From positions 1 through 15,696 of the forward strand of contig JABHHG010000216.1 in assembly GCA_018671635.1 (NCBI GenBank): DNA of 15,696 nt. The letters are read 5' to 3'. This stretch comes from Fidelibacterota bacterium. GTDB taxonomy: Bacteria > Fidelibacterota > Marinisomatia > SCGC-AAA003-L08 > D37C17. Position 1 is the first letter of the stretch. Each line of letters opens with the position of its first letter. A model generated the notes under the pieces. It was not told the DNA's origin. It ran no database searches and worked only from the letters and a program-made list of their open reading frames with translations. Shown piece by piece: positions 7,051 to 13,464 of the stretch. Both the position numbers and the translations under genes were made by a program.

Positions 7051-7833
7051 ATGTACAATTTGTCGAGTAATATTAAAATTATGGGGGTTCTCAATTTAAC
7101 TCCAGACTCTTTTTATTCAGAGAATAATATCTCAGTAGAAGAGCGTTTATCTAAATTATCTAACGCTGATATAATTGATGTGGGGGCAGAGTCATCACGA
7201 CCTGGAGCAGTTCCCATTACTTCTGAAAATGAAATAAAACGTATTGAAGAATTGCTTCCCTTTTTATCTCAAAATTTGATTGAACTTTCGATTGATACTT
7301 ACAAGCCCGCGACTGCTTCTTTTGCATTGAAGAATGGATTTACTTATGTAAATGATATCACAGGTGGCCAATCGACTGAAATGCTAGAGATTGTTGCAAA
7401 TCACAATGCTAACATTATTTTAATGCACATGCAGGGCACACCAACAACCATGCAAAATAATCCAATTTATAGTAATGTTTTGGATGATATTTCTGCTTTC
7501 TTTGAGAATAGTTGTGAGTGTGCTATAAAAGCTGGTATTAGCAGTAAAAATATCATAATTGATCCTGGAATTGGATTTGGTAAAACAATTTCAGATAATG
7601 ATGAAATTATTAACAATATTTCTAAACTCAAATCACTTGGATTTCCCGTATTGATTGGAGTATCTAGAAAGTCATTTTTACAGCATAATGGGGATTCACC
7701 TTCAGAAAGATTACCTACAACAATCTCTGCCAATACTATTTCCATGTTAAATGGTGCTGACATCATTAGAGTCCATGACGTTGATGAACATGTAAAAACG
7801 AGAGCAATTCTCTCACGAATGTGTAGACAATAA
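7051..7833 (+). CDS. folP: Dihydropteroate synthase
   Basis: This folate-pathway enzyme condenses 6-hydroxymethyl-7,8-dihydropterin diphosphate with p-aminobenzoate and is the target of sulfonamides. The 260-residue TIM-barrel product shows all family signatures: MGVLNLTPDSF (11-21), ESSRPGA (47-53, the pABA loop), SIDTYKP (80-86), NDITGG (111-116), LMHMQGTPTTMQ (124-135), DPGIGFGK (171-178), GVSRKSF (203-209, with the substrate-binding SRK), and IRVHDV (239-244). ATG 7051 is 4 nt after the ftsH stop; no Shine-Dalgarno is visible, and coupling to ftsH translation is likely. The next ATG (7081) would leave almost nothing before the first barrel strand, so 7051 is preferred. Placement directly after ftsH is seen in several bacterial groups. 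Confidence 0.95.
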   Translation: MYNLSSNIKIMGVLNLTPDSFYSENNISVEERLSKLSNADIIDVGAESSRPGAVPITSENEIKRIEELLPFLSQNLIELSIDTYKPATASFALKNGFTYVNDITGGQSTEMLEIVANHNANIILMHMQGTPTTMQNNPIYSNVLDDISAFFENSCECAIKAGISSKNIIIDPGIGFGKTISDNDEIINNISKLKSLGFPVLIGVSRKSFLQHNGDSPSERLPTTISANTISMLNGADIIRVHDVDEHVKTRAILSRMCRQ

Positions 7834-7846
7834 TCGGGTGAAGCTT

Positions 7847-8956
7847 ATGGATATTAACACCTATAGAGAACAATTTATCTTAGTTAAGAAAAAGTATCAT
7901 GAGCTCCGTAATATTATTGATATTGATGTATTGAATATAGAATTAAATAGACTACGTGAATTTACGGTAGATGTTAATTTTTGGGATGACAATAAGTCGG
8001 CACAAAAAATATTAAAGCAAATTAGTAAAATTGAGAATGAAATAAAAATGTGGGCTGATTTAGATAGGCATTTTAACGATTCTGATTTTTATATGGAAAT
8101 CATCAATGATGGTGAAACTATAGATTCAGATTCAATAAAAACATTAAATTCTTTCTCTCGAGTTGTTGAAAAAGTTGAATTGTTAAATCTTTTAAGTGAG
8201 GAAGATGATCAGCGTGGTGCAATTTTAACCATTCATCCTGGCGCAGGTGGCACTGAATCCCAAGATTGGGCAAGTATGCTTTATAGGCTTTACTCTCGAT
8301 GGTGTGAACGAAATAAGTATAAAATTAAGATTCTAGATTATCAAGATGGGGATGAAGCAGGCCTAAAAGATGTTTCCATAGAAATTTCTGGCAATTTCGC
8401 ATATGGTTATTTGAAAGCTGAACGTGGTGTGCATCGTCTAGTTAGAATTTCACCATTTGATAGTAATTCAAGACGCCATACTTCCTTTGCATCAGTTTTT
8501 GTATACCCATTATTGGATGATGATGTTGAAATTGAAATTGATGATAAAGAAATTAGAATTGACACATATCGGGCAAGTGGTGCAGGCGGTCAACATATTA
8601 ACAAAACGGATTCTGCAGTAAGGTTAACTCATGCCTCCTCAGGAATTGTGGTACAATGCCAAAATGAGCGAAGTCAGTTAAAAAATAAGAATACTGCAAT
8701 GAAAATGCTTAAGGCAAAATTGTATCAAAAAGAATTGGAAGAGCGAGCGGCAGAACACGAAAAACTAGCAGGTCAAAAAAAAGACATTGGTTGGGGAAGT
8801 CAAATTCGATCTTATGTTTTTCATCCTTATAATTTAGTGAAAGATCATCGAACGAATGTTGAAAGAACTAATGTGCAAGCTACTATGGATGGTGAAATAG
8901 ATCAATTCATACGAGCATATTTATTGATGAATATGGAGAGTAAAAGTGTCGTCTGA
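7847..8956 (+). CDS. prfB: Peptide chain release factor 2, without programmed frameshift
   Basis: RF2 recognises UGA and UAA stop codons and triggers peptide release. The 369-residue product has an N-terminal helical domain, the RF2-specific SPF stop-codon tripeptide (202-204, in VRISPFDSNSRRHTSF), and the catalytic GGQ (247-249, in SGAGGQHINKTDSAVRLTH). The C-terminal RSYVFHPYNLVKDHRT pattern is also typical. Where many bacteria have an in-frame UGA and a +1 frameshift near codon 25, this gene reads straight through: the region ELRNIIDID (19-27) uses GAT for the aspartate, with no UGA and no CTTTGA-type slippery site. I chose ATG 7847, with GGGTG at 7836-7840 as ribosome binding site; a GTG at 7838 would add three residues. 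The gap after folP is 13 nt. Confidence 0.95.
   Translation: MDINTYREQFILVKKKYHELRNIIDIDVLNIELNRLREFTVDVNFWDDNKSAQKILKQISKIENEIKMWADLDRHFNDSDFYMEIINDGETIDSDSIKTLNSFSRVVEKVELLNLLSEEDDQRGAILTIHPGAGGTESQDWASMLYRLYSRWCERNKYKIKILDYQDGDEAGLKDVSIEISGNFAYGYLKAERGVHRLVRISPFDSNSRRHTSFASVFVYPLLDDDVEIEIDDKEIRIDTYRASGAGGQHINKTDSAVRLTHASSGIVVQCQNERSQLKNKNTAMKMLKAKLYQKELEERAAEHEKLAGQKKDIGWGSQIRSYVFHPYNLVKDHRTNVERTNVQATMDGEIDQFIRAYLLMNMESKSVV
8935..8948 (+). promoter_or_regulatory. Ribosome binding site and GTG start of lysS inside the end of prfB
   Basis: GGAGAG at 8935-8940 lies 5 nt before GTG 8946-8948. Both sit within the last codons of prfB, whose stop is TGA 8954-8956. No ATG is available in the lysS frame near this point, and the deduced N-terminus fits LysRS, so the GTG start is well supported. 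The 11-nt overlap suggests coupled translation of the two genes. Confidence 0.7.
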
Positions 8957-10436
8957 AAATAATAGTTTAAATCAAGTTATAAAGCATCGCCTTGAAAAGT
9001 TAAATAAAATTAAAGATGCAGGTATTAATCCATTTCCGTACAGCTATACCTCAACCCACAAAATTGTTAATATCTTAGCTGAACAAGAAAATCTTTTGAA
9101 TTCTCATGTATCAATTTCAGGCAGAATCGTTTCTTTCCGAAAGATGGGAAAAGCAAGTTTTATCCATATTCAAGAAGAGTCTAGTAAGTTACAAGTTTAT
9201 GCAAAAAGTGATATCCTGCCAGATACTATATATGATAATATAGTTAGAAATTTAGATTTAGGTGACATCGTTGGTATATCTGGAGATTTGTTCATTACTA
9301 AAATGGGCGAATTAACGGTTAAAACTACCGGATTGGAACTATTATCAAAAAATATTAGACCCTTACCTAATTTAAAGGAAAAGGATGGCGAAGCATTCAA
9401 TGCGTTTGAAGATAAGGAATTGCGTTATAGACATCGTCATTTAGATTTGATTGCTAATCCTGAAGTAATGGATGTATTTAAACTACGTGCAAAAATCATT
9501 TCTACTATAAGATCCGAATTAGATGCTCAAGACTATATTGAAGTTGAAACACCCATTTTACAGAACATTTATGGGGGTGCATCTGCGCGACCATTTACCA
9601 CATTTCACAACACACTAGAACAAAAACTTTACTTAAGAATAGCAGATGAACTCTATCTAAAGAGATTGATTATTGGTGGATTTACCAAAGTCTATGAAAT
9701 TGCCAAGAACTTCAGAAATGAAGGCATGGACAGAAATCATAATCCTGAATTTACAGCATTAGAATTTTATCAGGCATATGCAGATGTATATGTGATGATG
9801 GATTTGACTGAGGCTATTATTCATAATGTGGCAAAAGAAATTAGTAAAAAAGAAGTTGAATTTTCTGGTCATAAAATTGATATTTCTCAGACATTTATCC
9901 GTAAATCAATGTTCTCGCTTTTAAACGAAGCAACTGATGAAGCTGTTGATAAAATGGATTCTCAAGCATTATTTGCATTGGCAAAAACCAAAAATATTTC
10001 CGTAGAAAAAAATATGAATTATGGTCAATTGCTTGATTGTATTTTTGGCGCATTGATTGAACCAAAATTGGTGCAACCAACGTTTGTTACTGATTATCCG
10101 AAAGCTATATCACCATTGGCAAAAGTTTCAAGGGATGGGAATCCCGAAATTGTTGAAAGATTTGAATTATTCATTGGCGGAATGGAATTTGCAAATTCCT
10201 TTACTGAGTTAAATGATCCAATTGAACAACGAAATCGCTTAGAGGCACAGTCCAGATTAAGAGATTTGGGAGATGATGAAGCACAAGTTATAGATGAGGA
10301 ATTTTTAATGGCGATGGAAACGGGTATGCCACCAACTGGGGGTGTGGGTATTGGCGTTGATCGATTAGTGATGCTATTGACTGAGCAAGATTCAATAAAA
10401 GATGTACTATTATTTCCGGCTATGCGTCCTGAATAG
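8946..10436 (+). CDS. lysS: Lysyl-tRNA synthetase, class II
   Basis: The enzyme charges tRNA-Lys with lysine. The 496-residue product has the expected order: a short N-terminal helix with NKIKDAGINPFPY (20-32), an OB-fold anticodon-binding domain at about 55-145 (starting VSISGRIVSFRKMGKASF), and a class II catalytic domain. Motif 1 covers about 180-205 and ends in YIEVETPIL. Motif 2, FRNEGMDRNHNPEFTALEFYQAY, is at 256-278. Motif 3, GMPPTGGVGIGVDRLVMLLT, is near the C-terminus. The length matches bacterial LysS (about 500). It overlaps prfB by 11 nt and starts with GTG; prfB-lysS is also an operon in Escherichia coli. The downstream permease gene starts 4 nt after its stop. Confidence 0.97.
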   Translation: MSSENNSLNQVIKHRLEKLNKIKDAGINPFPYSYTSTHKIVNILAEQENLLNSHVSISGRIVSFRKMGKASFIHIQEESSKLQVYAKSDILPDTIYDNIVRNLDLGDIVGISGDLFITKMGELTVKTTGLELLSKNIRPLPNLKEKDGEAFNAFEDKELRYRHRHLDLIANPEVMDVFKLRAKIISTIRSELDAQDYIEVETPILQNIYGGASARPFTTFHNTLEQKLYLRIADELYLKRLIIGGFTKVYEIAKNFRNEGMDRNHNPEFTALEFYQAYADVYVMMDLTEAIIHNVAKEISKKEVEFSGHKIDISQTFIRKSMFSLLNEATDEAVDKMDSQALFALAKTKNISVEKNMNYGQLLDCIFGALIEPKLVQPTFVTDYPKAISPLAKVSRDGNPEIVERFELFIGGMEFANSFTELNDPIEQRNRLEAQSRLRDLGDDEAQVIDEEFLMAMETGMPPTGGVGIGVDRLVMLLTEQDSIKDVLLFPAMRPE

Positions 10437-10440
10437 ATTT

Positions 10441-11658
10441 ATGTTTAAGCATATATCAATAGCATTCCGACAATTATTTTCAAGACATTCTTTTGGATTT
10501 GTTTATGTGACCTCAATTTTTGGAGTTTTGGGACTGTCTATTGGGATAGCTTCCTTGATAATAATTTCTTGTGTCTCGGATGGTTTTTCGAATTTAATTA
10601 ATGCAAAACTCTCTTCAATAGATGGACACTTCCGTATAACCAGTTACTATAATGATGATATTAGTATTACGGATGCGATCAGTATTTTTGATGTTTTAAA
10701 TAAAAATCCACAGCTAAAATCTTCCTATCTTTATACTGAAAATCATGCAATGCTCAAAAGTAAAAATTTATCTGAAGGTGTCATAATTTACGGCTGTTCT
10801 GATTCGGCCCTGATAAATATATTTAATGTTAATGAGTTTATTATAGAGGGTTCAATTAATAATTACGATTTTAATTCAGCAGTTTTAGGAAGTGTATTGG
10901 CAAGTAATCTAAATTTGGAAATTGGTGATGAATTCTATCTTTTTAATATCGATGATATCGTAAACCAGAATAAACTATATGCTCTAAAATTAAATTTAAA
11001 TGCAATTATTGATACCGATTTTTCAGAATATGATAGATTGTTAGCATTTATACCCATTGAGTCAGCTCAAGCATTCTTTTTAGACTCAATGAGTGCAACT
11101 GGTATTATATCTTCAGTTTACTCCCCAATGAAGGTTGATAGATTAGAAAATTCACTATTTGAGTCTTTACGTGAATATCCTGTTCATATAACTTCTTGGA
11201 AAGACAGACATCGCAGTATTATTTCTTGGCTTAACATTTATGATATTCCAATAAAGTTAATAATGATATTTATTGTTTTAGTTTCAATTTTCAATTTAGC
11301 GGCCACTATTTGGATGCTTTCTTTTGAAAGAAAAGGTGAATATGGAATTCTGAAAACAATGGGGTTTATGAGACATGAAATTAAGAATATAATATTAATT
11401 CAAAGTTTATTGCTATCTACAATTGGAAGTTTTTTCGGAATTATGTTAGCACTGGCAGCACTTATTGGTCAACATTACTATCACTGGATATCGATTTCCT
11501 CTGACATTTATTTTATGAATTATCTACCTGTTTCATTTAATATATCGTCTTTTTTGATTTATCCATTTCTTGGAGTGATTATCTCTCTATGTGTAACTTT
11601 TTTTCCAGCATATAAAATATCAAATTATTCTCCAGCAAGTGTGCTCAAATATGAGTAA
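10441..11658 (+). CDS. LolC/LolE-type lipoprotein-releasing ABC transporter permease (first of two)
   Basis: The 405-residue membrane protein has the four-helix MacB/FtsX-like plan: an N-terminal FRQLFSRHSFGFVYVTSIFGVLGLSIGIAS (helix about 19-45), a large extracytoplasmic domain (about 46-268), and three further helices at about 270-293, 317-343 and 370-391. The stretch ITSWKDRHRSIISWL (250-264) ahead of helix 2 and ERKGEYGILKTMGFMRHEIKNI (296-317) after it match LolC/LolE, where the latter contacts the ATPase. It would act in the inner membrane, releasing outer-membrane lipoproteins for transfer to a carrier. I chose ATG 10441; an upstream in-frame start at 10402 lies inside lysS and adds 13 unrelated residues. 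No clear Shine-Dalgarno is seen. It overlaps the next permease by 8 nt. LolC cannot be told from LolE here. Confidence 0.85.
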   Translation: MFKHISIAFRQLFSRHSFGFVYVTSIFGVLGLSIGIASLIIISCVSDGFSNLINAKLSSIDGHFRITSYYNDDISITDAISIFDVLNKNPQLKSSYLYTENHAMLKSKNLSEGVIIYGCSDSALINIFNVNEFIIEGSINNYDFNSAVLGSVLASNLNLEIGDEFYLFNIDDIVNQNKLYALKLNLNAIIDTDFSEYDRLLAFIPIESAQAFFLDSMSATGIISSVYSPMKVDRLENSLFESLREYPVHITSWKDRHRSIISWLNIYDIPIKLIMIFIVLVSIFNLAATIWMLSFERKGEYGILKTMGFMRHEIKNIILIQSLLLSTIGSFFGIMLALAALIGQHYYHWISISSDIYFMNYLPVSFNISSFLIYPFLGVIISLCVTFFPAYKISNYSPASVLKYE

Positions 11659-12787
11659 AATTGAATTTTATTTTAAATATATATTTAGAACTGTCGATGG
11701 TAATTACTATAATTGGCGATTTTATTTACCCTTAATCGGCGTTGCGTTTGGTATTATTGCAGTAACACTTACTTTTTCTATTATGCAAGGCATGGAAAAC
11801 GAAGTCTTTAATAAATTAGAAGCTATAAATTATACGTCCATTATAAATGATGAAAATTTCATCAAGCCTGAAAGCAAAGATTTTACCTTTGCAATTGAAA
11901 AAAAGGCCATCGCTAATAATTTAAATGAATATAGAGTAATAAACGTTAGAGCAATCGAAGATTTTAACAACTTTAAAGCAACTTCAATGGCTAGGTTTTT
12001 TCTTGAATTAACAACTATTAATAATGATAGACAAGTGATTATAGGTAGTGGATTAGCTGCAAAACTAGGTGTATCCGTTAGTGATGACATTGAATTAATT
12101 TCCCCTACAGATATAAACTTATTTACTGGAGTTCCCACAGCTGTGAAAGTAGAAGTTTCAGGGATATTTAATTTGCAATTATTAAATTATGATGATCAAT
12201 ATATTTTTACTAATTTTGTTGTGGGGAAGGAACTTTTTAAATCTGCTAAACAGCAAATATATTCAAATTTATCTCATGAAGAAATTAAATTAAGATTCCC
12301 TGAAATTTCAAACATCACAAGTTGGCAAAGTATGCATCTCAATTTTATTTCTGCAATGAGATTAGAAAAACTTGCATTTAGCTCATTTGGATTTTTAATT
12401 ATATTGTTATCTTCATTTTCTTCTTTTTCAATAATGTGTGTAACAGTTGTAAGGAGAGTTGCTGAAATTGGCATTTTGAGAACTCTAGGATTCACACAAA
12501 GAATGATTGGAAATATATATTTTTTACAAAGTTCTTTAATTGGAATTTTAGGTGGAATCCTTGGTATTGTTGTGTCAAAAATATTTATTATACTCGATAA
12601 TTCCCATCAATTAATTACAAATTTATTTACATCTGAAATAATGTTTGATTTCAGTTTAAATATTGAAAATCAAGAAATTTTTATGATATTTTTAATTGCT
12701 TTAACTATTATGTTAATCGCTGGGATTTACCCTTCAATTTATGCATCTAAAATTCCAATCCTTAAATCATTGAATTATAACAAGTGA
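11651..12787 (+). CDS. LolC/LolE-type ABC transporter permease (second of two)
   Basis: The 378-residue product has the same topology as its upstream neighbour. Helix 1 is at about 24-46 (FYLPLIGVAFGIIAVTLTFSIM), followed by an extracytoplasmic domain of about 47-240. Helices follow at about 242-266, 288-315 and 342-364. Family cues are the GMENEVFNKL segment after helix 1, TSWQSMHLNFISAMRLEKLAF (223-243), RRVAEIGILRTLGFTQRMIGNI (268-289), and the C-terminal YPSIYASKIPILKSLNY, which resembles the 'YPA..A....P...L' ending of FtsX-domain permeases. It is clearly diverged from the first permease, so the two probably form a heterodimer with LolD. I chose ATG 11651, which overlaps the preceding stop by 8 nt; a GTG at 11639 adds four residues without support. 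It overlaps lolD by 4 nt. Confidence 0.82.
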   Translation: MSKIEFYFKYIFRTVDGNYYNWRFYLPLIGVAFGIIAVTLTFSIMQGMENEVFNKLEAINYTSIINDENFIKPESKDFTFAIEKKAIANNLNEYRVINVRAIEDFNNFKATSMARFFLELTTINNDRQVIIGSGLAAKLGVSVSDDIELISPTDINLFTGVPTAVKVEVSGIFNLQLLNYDDQYIFTNFVVGKELFKSAKQQIYSNLSHEEIKLRFPEISNITSWQSMHLNFISAMRLEKLAFSSFGFLIILLSSFSSFSIMCVTVVRRVAEIGILRTLGFTQRMIGNIYFLQSSLIGILGGILGIVVSKIFIILDNSHQLITNLFTSEIMFDFSLNIENQEIFMIFLIALTIMLIAGIYPSIYASKIPILKSLNYNK

Positions 12788-13464
12788 TAATAAACGTAAA
12801 AAATATAAATAAAGCCTATAACACTGAAATTGAAACCAATACGGTTCTATGTGATCTAAATTTCCAGCTAAACTCTGGAGAAATAGTTGCTATTCGTGGA
12901 GAGTCGGGTTCAGGTAAATCAACGTTTCTAAATTTACTCGGAATGCTTGACGCATCAGATGGAGGGGATTTATTTATTGAAGATAAGCTAATTAACTCAA
13001 TTGATGATATTGAATCTACTCGCTCAAAGACTATTGGGTTTTTGTTTCAATTTCATCATTTACTGCCTGAGTTTACAGTAATGGAAAATCTACTAATCCC
13101 ACTCATGATAAATATAAATTCTACCCAAAATGAAAATATAAAATGGTGTGAAGAATTACTTATCACACTAAAGCTGATGCATGTGAAAGATAGGTTACCT
13201 TCAGCGCTTTCTGGGGGTGAACGTCAGCGAATTTCATTTTTACGGTCATTGATAAATAAACCTAAATTTATTTTAGCAGATGAACCAACTGGAAATCTTG
13301 ATTACGAAAATACACAAATACTGTTGGAACTTATTACCACTTTTAGAGATAAATATAATATCGCATTTATTATTGCCACACATGATGACAATGTAACTAA
13401 AATATGTGATAGAATTCTAAATCTTAAAGATGGTAAATTACATCATATAAAAGGGAACGATTAA
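12784..13464 (+). CDS. lolD: Lipoprotein-releasing ABC transporter ATP-binding protein LolD
   Basis: This cytoplasmic ATPase powers the two permeases encoded just upstream. The 226-residue product has Walker A GESGSGKST (39-47), Q-loop LFQFHHLLPEFTVMENL (87-103), signature LSGGERQR (142-149), Walker B FILADEPTGNLD (162-173), and H-loop histidine H200 in ATHDD. The FQFHHLLPEFT stretch is a hallmark of LolD rather than of other MacB-type ATPases, and helps assign the whole three-gene set as a Lol transporter. The start is a GTG at 12784 that overlaps the TGA of the permease gene (GTGA), a common coupling arrangement; no separate Shine-Dalgarno is seen. Its stop shares one base with the clpC start (TAATG). 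Confidence 0.9.
   Translation: MIINVKNINKAYNTEIETNTVLCDLNFQLNSGEIVAIRGESGSGKSTFLNLLGMLDASDGGDLFIEDKLINSIDDIESTRSKTIGFLFQFHHLLPEFTVMENLLIPLMININSTQNENIKWCEELLITLKLMHVKDRLPSALSGGERQRISFLRSLINKPKFILADEPTGNLDYENTQILLELITTFRDKYNIAFIIATHDDNVTKICDRILNLKDGKLHHIKGND

Noticed and set aside
7900..7930. Programmed frameshift site in prfB
   Set aside because: I looked for an in-frame UGA and slippery CTT-T in the usual place; the frame is continuous with GAT at the matching aspartate.
10402..10440. Upstream in-frame start for the first permease
   Set aside because: It lies inside lysS and adds residues unlike any LolC/LolE N-terminus; ATG 10441 fits the family.
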